In this document: positions 49,019-57,615 of the stretch, one piece after another | How the letters are laid out: each line of letters opens with the position of its first letter | How positions within the stretch are numbered: position 1 is the stretch's first letter | NCBI GenBank assembly: GCA_965246745.1 | Contig: OZ251980.1 | Location: 124,001 to 188,000 of the forward strand | Source of the DNA: JANXMY01 sp965246745 | Lineage (GTDB): Bacteria; Armatimonadota; Armatimonadia; Armatimonadales; Capsulimonadaceae | Reading direction: 5' to 3' | DNA length: 64,000 nt | The notes under the pieces: generated by a model | The model's input: only the letters and a program-made list of their open reading frames with translations | Databases searched by the model: none | Told to the model about the DNA's origin: nothing | Position numbers and translations under genes: made by a program

Positions 49019-50689
49019 ATGTCAACGCAAGTGTTAGACCAGCGGGGCCGCCGCCCCCTGCCTCAGTCCGCAGGCGGCATGGGGGGCGGCCCCGGCGGCG
49101 GGGCCGGAGCGGGCGCGGCGGCCGGGGCGCTGAACCCGTACCGCTGGATTATCTTGGTCGGCCTGATCACGGCGGCGATCATGGAAGTGCTCGACACGAC
49201 GATTATCAATGTCGCCCTGCCGCAGATGGCGGGCAACCTCAATGCCACCACCGACGAGATCGCGTGGGTTTCGACCGGGTACATTTTGTCCAATGTCATT
49301 GTTCTGCCGATGACCGCCTGGCTCGGGCAGCGCTTCGGACGCAAAAACTACCTGGTCTTTTCCATCTGCTTGTTTATCGTGTCCTCGTTTTTCTGCGGGA
49401 CTTCCAAAACATTGATTGAGCTGGTGTTCTGGCGCATCTTGCAGGGCGCGGGCGGGGCGGCCCTGCTGTCCACCGCGCAGGCGACCCTGCGGCAGATTTT
49501 CCCCAAAGAGCAGCAGGGGCTGGTTCAGACCATTTTCATTCTCGGCATTGTCGCCGCGCCGACCCTGGGGCCGCTGGCGGGCGGCTACATCACCGACAAC
49601 TACAACTGGCCCTGGGTGTTTTATGTCAACATCCCCATCGGCCTGGTGTCGGCGTTTCTGGTCGCCACTTACCTGCACGATCCGCCGGTGACCCAAAAAG
49701 CTGGCAAAATTGACATTTTCGGCATTCTGCTGCTCACCGTCGGCCTCGGCTCGCTGCAATATGTTCTGGAAGAAGGCCGGCGCGACGACTGGTTCAACAG
49801 CGTGGGCATTACCCGCCTGACAATCCTCGCGGCGGTGACTTTGTCCGCCATGCTGGCGTGGGAGCTGTCGCCGCGCAACAAAGCGCCGGTGGTGGACTTC
49901 CGCGTGCTGAAAAACCGCGATTTGTCGGCGGGACTGGTGCTGTTTTTGACGCTCGGCTTCGGGCTGTACGGCGGCTTGTTCATTTTTCCGCTGTTTACGC
50001 AGAATGTCCTGCGGTTCACGCCGACGGCGACCGGGCTGGTGCTGCTGCCCGGCGGCCTTGCTACGGCGGTTGCGGCGATGATCTGCGGGCGGATCACCAG
50101 CCTGCCGAAGCCGCCGCTCGACATCCGGCTGCTGATTTTGGTCGGCATGGGCATTTTTACCGTTTCCATGTGGATGCTCGGGCACTTGACCACGGGTTCC
50201 GGCGAGCCGGACACGCGGCTGGCGCTGATTATTCGCGGCTTCGGGCTGGGCTTTTTGTTCACCCCGATCAACTTTGTCGTGTTTGCGTCGCTGAAAGGCC
50301 CCGAAATCCAGCAGGCGTCGGGCTTGATCAATTTGGCGCGGCAGCTCGGCGGCTCGTTCGGGATCGCCGTTCTGAACACCTACATTTACAACATGGAAGC
50401 GTATCACCGGAGCAACTTAGTGTCGAATTTCTATCCCGGCAATCCGGTGTACGACCAAAGCCTGCGCGGCGCGGCGGCCAGCATCGTCACCCACACCGGG
50501 CGCAGCCTGGCCGACGCGCAGGCGGGAGCGCTGCACCTGCTGGATGGCCGCGTGATGGCGCAGGCGGCCACCATGTCTTACAACGATGCGTTTTTGATGC
50601 TCGGCCTGACATTCTTTTTCTCGGTCCCGGCGGTTTTCCTTCTCCGTAAGCCGAAAAAAGCCCCCGCAGGCGGCGGGGGCGGGCATTAA
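49019..50689 (+). CDS. DHA2-family MFS multidrug transporter (EmrB/QacA type)
   Basis: 556 residues, about 14 membrane helices. Family motif LDTTIINVALPQM in helix 1, GQRFGRKNYL (motif A) and GAGGAALLSTAQATLRQIFP; NWPWVFYVNIPIG is typical of EmrB. The Gly-rich N-terminus and C-terminus are extra. Proton-driven export through the EmrA- and TolC-like partners encoded upstream. Nine bases after the adaptor gene. Confidence 0.95.
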   Translation: MSTQVLDQRGRRPLPQSAGGMGGGPGGGAGAGAAAGALNPYRWIILVGLITAAIMEVLDTTIINVALPQMAGNLNATTDEIAWVSTGYILSNVIVLPMTAWLGQRFGRKNYLVFSICLFIVSSFFCGTSKTLIELVFWRILQGAGGAALLSTAQATLRQIFPKEQQGLVQTIFILGIVAAPTLGPLAGGYITDNYNWPWVFYVNIPIGLVSAFLVATYLHDPPVTQKAGKIDIFGILLLTVGLGSLQYVLEEGRRDDWFNSVGITRLTILAAVTLSAMLAWELSPRNKAPVVDFRVLKNRDLSAGLVLFLTLGFGLYGGLFIFPLFTQNVLRFTPTATGLVLLPGGLATAVAAMICGRITSLPKPPLDIRLLILVGMGIFTVSMWMLGHLTTGSGEPDTRLALIIRGFGLGFLFTPINFVVFASLKGPEIQQASGLINLARQLGGSFGIAVLNTYIYNMEAYHRSNLVSNFYPGNPVYDQSLRGAAASIVTHTGRSLADAQAGALHLLDGRVMAQAATMSYNDAFLMLGLTFFFSVPAVFLLRKPKKAPAGGGGGH

Positions 50690-50751
50690 GCGTAACAATT
50701 CGGCCCGCTTCCGCGTATTACTTACCAAATCGTTCTCTTTAAGGACACTCC

Positions 50752-52701
50752 ATGCCAACTCGTCCGCTTGTTCTCGGCGCACTCGCCGCCGCTTCGCTTC
50801 TCGCCCACCATTCCGCGCAGGCCGCGCCTGCCGCAAAACCCGCCGCGTATGCGTTTGATGTGTCGGCCGCCGCGCTGCTGAAAAGCGCCCCGGCGGCGGC
50901 GGCATTCCCGGACGCGTCGGCGATCACCCTGCGCGATGAAAGCGTCGTGACGCTTAATGCCGACGGGACTTCGACCGATGTGACGCACGAGACGTTTAAG
51001 ATCTTCAATCAGCGAGCGCACGACAAAGCCGAAATCTCTATTCCGTTCAATGCCGCCACCGAAAAGATCTCCAGCGTCCATGCGCGGACCATCAAGCCGA
51101 ACGGCGCGGTGCTTTCCGCCGCCGGCGGCGATATTCACACCAGCGCCCCCTACTCGGAATTCGCGATGTACGACGATGCCAAAGTCACCGGGATTTCCAT
51201 GCCGGGGGTCGAAGACGGCGCGATTGTGGATTATGTGTACACGCGCACGACGACCAAAGCCTTTCTGCCCAACCAGTACAGCGTCACCTGGACCTTTCGC
51301 GACGGCGTAGACCCGGTGAAGCTCAGCAAAATGACCCTGTCGGCCCCGGCTTCGATGAAGATCGGCACCCTGCCGCAGAACACGACGGGCATGACCGCGA
51401 CCGAAACGCCGTCGGCGGACGGAACGCGCAAAACTTATGTTTGGAAAATGGCGAGTCTGCCGCCGATTGTGCCCGAGCCGATGATGCCGCCGACGCACAC
51501 GTTTATCCCGTCGGTCGAGATTTCCACGGTGCCGTCGTGGCAGACCATCGCCCAGTGGTATCAAGGGCTGGCGGCGACCCGCATGGGCGTCTCGCCTGAA
51601 ATCAAAGACCAAGTGAAGACGCTGACGGCGGGCAAGACGTCCGACACTGAAAAAGCCCGCGCGATTTACTACTGGGTCGAAGGCCAGACCCGCTACGTTG
51701 CGCTCGAGCTGGGCTTGTCGGCGTTTCAGCCCCACCCCGCCGCCGAAGTCTGCCGCAACCGCTACGGCGACTGCAAAGACATGGCGACCCTGCTGGTGAC
51801 GATGCTCCATGAAGCCGGCATCAAAACCGCCTGGCCGGTCCTGCTCGGTGCGGACAGCCGCCTCCTCGTAGAGAATTATCTTGCCGCCCCGACGTTCTTC
51901 AACCACGCGATTGTTCGGGCGGACATTGACGGCCACCCGTACTGGTTCGATTCCACCGCCGCCATGTGCCCGTTCGGCCAAATCCCCGGCGGCGACCGGG
52001 GCGTCCATGCGTTTGTGATCCGGGGCGGCGTCGGCACCTTCGAGACCATTCCCGTCGGCACGCCCGAGGAGAACAGCGAAACGACCCTGACCAAAGTGGA
52101 CCTGCACGCCGACGGCAGCGCGGAGTGCGCGACAAGCGTGAGCCTCAGCGGCGACAACGGCCTCGGAGCGCGGCTGTCGTTTCGCGGCCTGCAAGCATCG
52201 CAGCTCCGGCCCGGCTTCCAAAGCATGGTCAGCGGGTTCAGCCCCAACGCCTCGCTCCTCGACTACTCACTGTCGCCGCTGGCCGACCGGGACAAGCCGG
52301 TCGCGATGGACTTGTCGTACCATGCCCCGCTGTGGGCGACCCGCACCGGGCACCTGCTGATTATCGAGGGCCGCGATATGACCAGCGCCCCGTATGACCG
52401 GGCTTCGCGCACGTTTCCGATTTATGAAAGCCGCACCGGCCGGTCGGTCCAGGACACCGTGATCACGCTGCCGGCCGGCTACACGCTGGAAGACAAGCCG
52501 GACCCGCTGCACGAGAAAATGCCGCTCGGCGACTTCGATCAGACCGTCACGCTGTCGGGCAAAACGCTGACAGTGCATCTTGTGGTCACGACCCGCCCCG
52601 GCTCGATTTCGCCGGCCGACTATGCCGCCGCCAAAACTCAGTTTGCGCGGGTCGTCGCCCTCCGCAAGCAGCCGATTGTGCTGCATTTGGCGGAAAAGTA
52701 G
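50752..52701 (+). CDS. Exported DUF3857/transglutaminase-like protein
   Basis: 649 residues: signal peptide (LVLGALAAASLLAHHSAQAA), DUF3857-type beta domain (about 45-270; ESVVTLNADGTSTDVTHETFKIFNQ), then a transglutaminase core with Cys in NRYGDCKDMATLL, His in FNHAIVRAD and Asp in YWFDSTA, so the cysteine-protease-like triad is complete. A DUF3858-like C-terminal domain follows. Role in periplasmic peptide or peptidoglycan handling is possible. GGACAC before the ATG is a weak ribosome site. Confidence 0.9.
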   Translation: MPTRPLVLGALAAASLLAHHSAQAAPAAKPAAYAFDVSAAALLKSAPAAAAFPDASAITLRDESVVTLNADGTSTDVTHETFKIFNQRAHDKAEISIPFNAATEKISSVHARTIKPNGAVLSAAGGDIHTSAPYSEFAMYDDAKVTGISMPGVEDGAIVDYVYTRTTTKAFLPNQYSVTWTFRDGVDPVKLSKMTLSAPASMKIGTLPQNTTGMTATETPSADGTRKTYVWKMASLPPIVPEPMMPPTHTFIPSVEISTVPSWQTIAQWYQGLAATRMGVSPEIKDQVKTLTAGKTSDTEKARAIYYWVEGQTRYVALELGLSAFQPHPAAEVCRNRYGDCKDMATLLVTMLHEAGIKTAWPVLLGADSRLLVENYLAAPTFFNHAIVRADIDGHPYWFDSTAAMCPFGQIPGGDRGVHAFVIRGGVGTFETIPVGTPEENSETTLTKVDLHADGSAECATSVSLSGDNGLGARLSFRGLQASQLRPGFQSMVSGFSPNASLLDYSLSPLADRDKPVAMDLSYHAPLWATRTGHLLIIEGRDMTSAPYDRASRTFPIYESRTGRSVQDTVITLPAGYTLEDKPDPLHEKMPLGDFDQTVTLSGKTLTVHLVVTTRPGSISPADYAAAKTQFARVVALRKQPIVLHLAEK

Positions 52702-52704
52702 TCC

Positions 52705-53046
52705 CTACAGCACTTCGTCCCCGGACTCCCCGGTGCGAATGCGCCGGGCGTCTGCCACCGGCAGGACGAAAATCTTGCCGTCGCCTTCCTCGCCGGTGCG
52801 GGCCTGCGCCAAGATAATCTCCACCACCTCGGCGGCGTCCTCGTCGCGCACCGTCAGCTCCAGCTTCACCTTCGGCGGCAGGCGCAGCACATACGCTTCG
52901 CCGCGAAAAAAGTCCGGGCGCTGCCCGCCCGCCCGGCCGCACCCGCGCACATCGCTCGCCGTCAGGCCGCTCACGCCCGCTTCGGCCAGCGCGGTTTTGA
53001 CCGCTTCCAGCCGCAGCGGCCGGATAATCGCCTCGATTTTTTTCAT
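52705..53046 (-). CDS. glnB: PII-family signal protein
   Basis: 113 residues beginning MKKIEAIIRPLRLEAVKTAL, the PII signature start, with the T-loop (VRGCGRAGGQRPDFFRGEAY), LPPKVKLELTVRDEDAAEVV and RTGEEGDGKIFVLPV with the ATP-binding C-loop. The uridylylated Tyr51 position is kept in RGEAY, while the usual Tyr46 is Phe. Senses 2-oxoglutarate, ATP and ADP. No amtB or glnA nearby. The GlnB/GlnK subtype is not determined. The start is ATG 53046, not the long antisense-like frame upstream. Confidence 0.92.
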   Translation of the reverse strand: MKKIEAIIRPLRLEAVKTALAEAGVSGLTASDVRGCGRAGGQRPDFFRGEAYVLRLPPKVKLELTVRDEDAAEVVEIILAQARTGEEGDGKIFVLPVADARRIRTGESGDEVL

Positions 53047-53136
53047 GCCCGCTTCAATTTCCCGCCCTTGTCGTCTTTCGGCCTGCCATCGGGTAGAATA
53101 ACGGCACTCTACTCTGTTCCATAAGGAAACTCTTTT

Positions 53137-54309
53137 ATGTCTCGCCAGACCCGTAGTCTGCCGCTTTTCGCCGCCGGCCTCAGCGCTCTTTTTTACTTTT
53201 CGGCGTTTTCCTCCGCCGCGCCGGCGCAGACGCCGGACGCTGCGCCGGCGCCTTCCCCGCCGGCGGCCTCCGCCCCGAACCGTCTGCTCGTTAAGATGCG
53301 GCTCGGCGACGGGCGCAAAACCTGGCATCCGTCGCGCCGGCAGATCGGGGTGCGGTACGCTCCCGGCGGCTCCGACTCCAGCGGCTCCGGCGCGTTCAAA
53401 TTCACCGTCAACCGGGCCACCCTGCGCGAATACTTAGACGGCATCGCGCCGTATGTGCGGCGCGGCACCAAAGACGCCCGCGTGGTCGTAGACCCCAGCG
53501 TCGGCGGCGGCGATGAGGGCACCGGACAGGTCCCCGCCCGCGTCCTGCCCGGCTACGACGGCGCGGTTTTAGATGTCAGCGCGGCCGTGGACGCCATTCA
53601 AAAAGCCGTGGAAAGCAATCCCGGCGCGGTGCATATTGTTCTGCCGGTAAAGACCAAAAAAGGCCACCCGTCGGCGGCGGACTTAAAGGGGGTCAACGCC
53701 CGCATCGGCTACTTTGTGACCCGCTTCAATCCCGGCGACGAGGGCCGGACTCAGACCGTCCGGCTGGCGATCAAAATCATTGACGGCACGGTGATCCCGC
53801 CCGGCGGCGTGTTTTCGGTCAACGACGTGGTCGGGGAGCGGACGGCGGCAAGGGGCTTCGGCACGGGACATGTGTTTGTAGACGGCAAAATGGAAGTGCA
53901 GCAAGGCGGCGGCATGTGCCAGGTGGCGACCACGCTGTTCAACGCCGCCCTGCTGGCCGACCTGAAAATTGTCGAGCGCCGCCAGCATGTCCGCACGATC
54001 CCCTACGCCGATCCGGGCCGGGATGCCACGGTTTATTTCGGCCAGAAGGACTTCAAGTTCCAGAACAACACGCCGGACCCGGTTTATGTGTCCTACAAGA
54101 CCAACCGCAGCCATGCTATCGTCTCGCTGTTCGGGGCGCGGACGCCGGGTCTTAAGGTGAAGCTGGTCAACCGTTACCGGCGGCTCGGCGAGCGGCACTA
54201 CACGGCCAGTTTTTACCGGGTGGTGTATCAGCCGAACGGCACGGTCCGCAAAGACCCGGCGTTTGTGAGCAACTACAAGTGGACGCCGTCGCTGGATTAC
54301 AGCCGGTAG
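53137..54309 (+). CDS. VanW-family exported protein
   Basis: 390 residues: signal peptide (SLPLFAAGLSALFYFSAF), a peptidoglycan-binding-like N-terminal domain (about 70-185), and the VanW domain with IDGTVIPPGGVFSVNDVVGERT and QQGGGMCQVATTLFNAALLADL. VanW proteins are found in vancomycin-resistance clusters and widely elsewhere, function unknown; no van genes are near, so resistance is not implied. AAGGAAA precedes the ATG. Confidence 0.92.
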   Translation: MSRQTRSLPLFAAGLSALFYFSAFSSAAPAQTPDAAPAPSPPAASAPNRLLVKMRLGDGRKTWHPSRRQIGVRYAPGGSDSSGSGAFKFTVNRATLREYLDGIAPYVRRGTKDARVVVDPSVGGGDEGTGQVPARVLPGYDGAVLDVSAAVDAIQKAVESNPGAVHIVLPVKTKKGHPSAADLKGVNARIGYFVTRFNPGDEGRTQTVRLAIKIIDGTVIPPGGVFSVNDVVGERTAARGFGTGHVFVDGKMEVQQGGGMCQVATTLFNAALLADLKIVERRQHVRTIPYADPGRDATVYFGQKDFKFQNNTPDPVYVSYKTNRSHAIVSLFGARTPGLKVKLVNRYRRLGERHYTASFYRVVYQPNGTVRKDPAFVSNYKWTPSLDYSR

Positions 54310-54338
54310 TTGTGCGCTGGGCATGCCCCCGAGGACGC

Positions 54339-54376
54339 AAAAAGCCGAAACGCGATCAGTCGCGTTTCGGCTTTTT
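54339..54376 (+). terminator. Bidirectional terminator between vanW-like and glycosyltransferase genes
   Basis: 16-bp perfect stem (54339-54354 with 54361-54376), 6-base loop, A-run on the left and T-run on the right, so it can stop transcription from both convergent genes. The glycosyltransferase stop lies in the loop and its last codons in the stem. Confidence 0.9.
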
Positions 54377-55096
54377 CGGTTTTTTGCGGCTGCGGCGGGC
54401 CGACAAATGGAATTTGAGCATCTGGCGGTACATCCGCAGGCGGGACGCCGCCCCTTTGGCCCAGCCGAGCTTTTCTTCCTTCATCGGGTGGGTCACGCCG
54501 CGCAGGGTCACATCGCGCCGGACCAGGCCCTGCGAATGGACGTAGTCGTTGATCGCCAGCTCGATGCCGTAACCGACTGCTTCCAAGTTGGGGATTTGCA
54601 GGAACACGTCCCGCAGAATGGCCCGCTGGCCGGTAATCGCCGGCGCGAAAAACTGGGCCATGTCGGTCCACAGCCGCCCACCCCGAAAAATCCCCATCGT
54701 CATCGCCGCGTCGCCCGCGCAGACCGGGGCCAGCAGGTCCGCGACATGCTGCGGCTTCAGTCCGACCAAATCTGCATCGAAAAACAGCAGAATGTCGGCG
54801 TCGGCATGCAGAGCGCCCGCCCGCATCGCGCCGCCCTTGCCGCCGTTTTGCGGCAGGGTCAGCACTTCGACGCCCGGAACCGCAGCGGCGGCGGCGGCGG
54901 TGCCGTCGGTGGAGCCGTCGTTGACGACCAGGATCGAGCCGACACTTGCCGCCGCCGACACGACGGCAAGAACCGCGCCGATCCGGTCGGCTTCGTTGAA
55001 GGCCGGAATCACGGCGGCAACAGTCCTCGGCGGCGCGGCCGGCGGGCGGGATGGCCGCATGCGGCGGTCGGCGGAAATGACGGAAGGCCGGCTCAC
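54356..55096 (-). CDS. Family 2 glycosyltransferase
   Basis: 246 residues with the GT-A fold motifs AAVIPAFNEADRIG, ILVVNDGSTDGT and the metal-binding FFDADLVG. No membrane helix apart from weak C-terminal hydrophobic patches; the C-terminus is basic (SARRSRKKPKKPKRD), likely membrane-surface bound. Resembles dolichyl-/polyprenyl-phosphate sugar transferases and undecaprenyl glucosyltransferases, acceptor unknown. ATGA overlap with the protease gene upstream. Confidence 0.9.
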   Translation of the reverse strand: MSRPSVISADRRMRPSRPPAAPPRTVAAVIPAFNEADRIGAVLAVVSAAASVGSILVVNDGSTDGTAAAAAAVPGVEVLTLPQNGGKGGAMRAGALHADADILLFFDADLVGLKPQHVADLLAPVCAGDAAMTMGIFRGGRLWTDMAQFFAPAITGQRAILRDVFLQIPNLEAVGYGIELAINDYVHSQGLVRRDVTLRGVTHPMKEEKLGWAKGAASRLRMYRQMLKFHLSARRSRKKPKKPKRD

Positions 55097-56088
55097 TGAG
55101 GGGTTCCCGCCGCATGGCCGCCGCTGCCGCCGTCTGCCGCCGGAGAGCCGGCAGGGTGAGCGGGAGAATGCTCGGTCGCGGCCGGCGCAGGCTTCGGAAC
55201 GGCGGGCGGGACAGTCGCCGGAATGCCGGTGGACAGCACCAGCAGATGGTAATCCAGGTCGTGCTGCTTGGCCGCCAGCTTGTCGCCGTCGGGATCATAC
55301 GCCTCCGAGACATAGGTGCCGTGGTCGGCGCGAAGCTCGCGCAGCTGCTCCTGCACCCGCAGAATGCGGTTTTGATTGATTGGGTGGTCCAGCGCGTAGC
55401 TCGGCGTGTCGTTGTGCCCGTCTTCCATTTTTTCAAATGTCTGAAACGTGCGGATCATGCCGGTCGGGTCGAAACCGGCGTTGTACGCATAGCGCTCCCC
55501 CCAGCGGTCGGCCTCGAACTCGGCGGCGCGGCTGTAATGAAGCTGGTCCAGCTGAAACAGGGTTCCGCCGACCTGCCCGACCGCATTGGAGCGGCTCAGA
55601 ACCGTCAGCAGGTCCACCAAAAACCCTTTGTTTTCGGAGTCGGAGATAGATTTTGCGATATGGCGGCGGGTCACATGCGCCGCTTCGTGGGCGATCACGC
55701 ATGCCAGCGCGTCGTCGTCCGGCCCGATTTTGTCGAGCAGGCCCCGGTACACATACACATACCCGCCGGGGATAGAGAATGCGTTCACTTCCGGGCTGTC
55801 AATCACCCGCACGCGGAACGAAACATTCGGCGCTTCTTTCTGCGCCTGCGCGAAGATCGGCGCGGCGAGGTCCAGCACCCGGCGATTCGTCTTGCCGTCC
55901 ATGACAAACCGGGCCTGCGAGTCGATCTGCGACGCGTAATCGCGCCCGAGGGCGTTTTCCTGCTCCGAGTTCATCACATTGCTGCGGATTTGGCCGCTTT
56001 GGCAGCCCGCGCTGAGGGCGACTATCCCGAGAACGCCGGCAGCCAGGGCCAGCCGAGTTCGTTTCGGCAAAAGTTTAAAGTTTGACAT
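55093..56088 (-). CDS. M48-family metalloprotease lipoprotein (BepA/LoiP-like)
   Basis: 331 residues. Lipoprotein signal with lipobox LSAGC, then the M48 domain with zinc motif HEAAH in CVIAHEAAHVTRRHIA and the third ligand Glu in FEADRWGERYA. C-terminus Pro/Ala/Gly-rich. Related proteins assess outer-membrane protein quality. It overlaps the upstream small gene by 14 bases. Confidence 0.93.
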   Translation of the reverse strand: MSNFKLLPKRTRLALAAGVLGIVALSAGCQSGQIRSNVMNSEQENALGRDYASQIDSQARFVMDGKTNRRVLDLAAPIFAQAQKEAPNVSFRVRVIDSPEVNAFSIPGGYVYVYRGLLDKIGPDDDALACVIAHEAAHVTRRHIAKSISDSENKGFLVDLLTVLSRSNAVGQVGGTLFQLDQLHYSRAAEFEADRWGERYAYNAGFDPTGMIRTFQTFEKMEDGHNDTPSYALDHPINQNRILRVQEQLRELRADHGTYVSEAYDPDGDKLAAKQHDLDYHLLVLSTGIPATVPPAVPKPAPAATEHSPAHPAGSPAADGGSGGHAAGTPQ

Positions 56089-56332
56089 ACGAGAACACTT
56101 TCTTCATCGTGAGCCGCATGGCGGCCCGGTGCAAAAACTGCTGCTTGTACTGATGCCACCGCCCCGGCAGGGCGGCCGGCGGCGGGTCGGAACGCGAAAC
56201 GACGGTGACCAGCCGGGGCCGGGCTTGCAGCGCGGCCACTTGATTTTGCAGCGCCCGCGTTTGCTGCCAGTTGTAAACACAGGCGGCGATCAAAACGACG
56301 ATCAAAATCCGGGTCAAAAAGCGCCGTATCAT
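56075..56332 (-). CDS. Small single-pass membrane protein
   Basis: 85 residues: an N-terminal helix (RFLTRILIVVLIAACVYNW), a short coiled coil (QQTRALQNQVAALQA) and a basic C-terminus. Sits between the acetyltransferase and protease genes, overlapping the latter by 14 bases. Function unknown. Confidence 0.65.
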   Translation of the reverse strand: MIRRFLTRILIVVLIAACVYNWQQTRALQNQVAALQARPRLVTVVSRSDPPPAALPGRWHQYKQQFLHRAAMRLTMKKVFSYVKL

Positions 56333-56351
56333 AGTCCGCCCCCGCCCCCGC

Positions 56352-57494
56352 TCACTTTTTGCGGCGCATCCACGCCTTGCCGCGCCGCTCGGCCTGCTCT
56401 TCCAGCGCCTGCGCCTGCCGGGCGAGGCCGGGTAAAATCAATCCGGGGCGGGTCACAATCCGCCGCAGATTGCGGTGAGACGCGCTTGTCCATTTAGCTT
56501 TGTACGGCTCGTCGCCGCGCAGAAAGTCAAACACGCCGCGCCCTTCGGCAATGGCCGCCTGCATCGCCCGCGCGGTCAAGACCGTGCCCAGGCTGAGGCG
56601 GGCCAGGGTCGGCTCAAAGCCGCCCTGATAATAGCACATCCGGTCGCCGTAAGCGAAGCAGTACAGCGACGCCATCGTTTCGCCGTCCAGCTCCAAAGAA
56701 AACAAGCGCAGCCAGCCTTGCGCCAGCAGCCGCCGGGCGGCGTCCCGGTGAAACGCCTGCACACGCTTTCCGGCAAAAACGCCGGGCAGCCAGCGCTGGT
56801 TCCAGCGGCGGGCATGCAGCGCAAACAGCCGGGTCAGCGCCGGATTCAAGTCGGCTTCCGTGGTCACCGGCCCGATTTGGACTTCGTACACTTTCGCCAG
56901 AGCGCGGTCGTAGTACCCGACATTCGCCCGCGTTTTTTTGCCTAAGCCCCGCAGCAGCGCGTCCCAGTCACCCGGCAGCGGCAGAAACGGGCAGGCTTCG
57001 CCGAGCGCATCCAGCACGGTCAAGCGGCTCGCGGCGGGCGGAAAACAATCCCGCAGCAGGCTCCCGGCCCGAAGCTGCTGAAAGTCGGCGATCTGCCACC
57101 CGGACACAGTTTCCAGCGTATTATACAGGCAATCGGCGACGCTCTGTTCCCAGCCGGGCGCGGCCAGGATGTCTAAATAGTCGGACGTGCCGGTGCCGAG
57201 AAACGACAAGCGCCGCAGAGGGGTCGCGTACCAGAACGAAGTCATCAGGGGCGCAAGCCCGACCAGCTCGCCTTCGGGGCTGCGAAACGTCAGCACCCGC
57301 AGCCGCCGCCCGAAGCGTCCGAAATGCGTCCACCAGGCGGCGTTCCATTCAAACGTTTGAAAGACCGTGGCTGTCCGGCAGCTCGCCGCAAGCGCCGCCC
57401 ATTCCGGCCCCAGGCCCGCCAGCGCCGCCGCTGTGCAGTGGGTCGCCGCTGTCACCTGCCCCGCCGTTGTTTGCACCGTCCCCGCATCAGCCAC
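56352..57494 (-). CDS. GNAT/FemAB-like acetyltransferase (CelD/BcsL group)
   Basis: About 380 residues with two GNAT-like halves: VFQTFEWNAAWWTHFGR, LVGLAPLM, LSFLGTGTSDYLDILA, then LFSLELDGETMASLYCFAYGDRMCYYQGGFEP and FDFLRGDEPYKAKW. This pattern is found in proteins linked to exopolysaccharide or cell-envelope modification. The frame opens at 57548, but a promoter (TTGATA, 17 bases, TACAAT at 57501-57506) lies inside it, so the GTG at 57494, six bases past the -10, is a plausible leaderless start; GTG 57476 is an alternative. Confidence 0.84.
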   Translation of the reverse strand: MADAGTVQTTAGQVTAATHCTAAALAGLGPEWAALAASCRTATVFQTFEWNAAWWTHFGRFGRRLRVLTFRSPEGELVGLAPLMTSFWYATPLRRLSFLGTGTSDYLDILAAPGWEQSVADCLYNTLETVSGWQIADFQQLRAGSLLRDCFPPAASRLTVLDALGEACPFLPLPGDWDALLRGLGKKTRANVGYYDRALAKVYEVQIGPVTTEADLNPALTRLFALHARRWNQRWLPGVFAGKRVQAFHRDAARRLLAQGWLRLFSLELDGETMASLYCFAYGDRMCYYQGGFEPTLARLSLGTVLTARAMQAAIAEGRGVFDFLRGDEPYKAKWTSASHRNLRRIVTRPGLILPGLARQAQALEEQAERRGKAWMRRKK

Positions 57495-57500
57495 GCGCGT

Positions 57501-57529
57501 ATTGTAGCACAATGCCGCCAAAGTATCAA
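57501..57529 (-). promoter_or_regulatory. Promoter of the acetyltransferase-protease-glycosyltransferase run
   Basis: Minus strand TTGATA (57524-57529), 17-base spacer, TACAAT (57501-57506), with the GTG at 57494 at the expected transcription start. Confidence 0.72.
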
Positions 57530-57615
57530 CCCAAACCCGCTGTCCCAATTCACGCAGGACATCGGGCGCAAAAAGTCCAATAACACTTCATCTTGGTTTC
57601 AGGAGGCAGGCAGTA

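Noticed and set aside
49034..52221. Long minus-strand frames opposite the MFS and transglutaminase-like genes
   Set aside because: Both are antisense to clearly assigned proteins and have the biased Arg/His/Gln composition of shadows.
53137..54309. Vancomycin-resistance gene
   Set aside because: The VanW domain is widespread; no vanHAX or vanRS genes lie near, so resistance is not supported.
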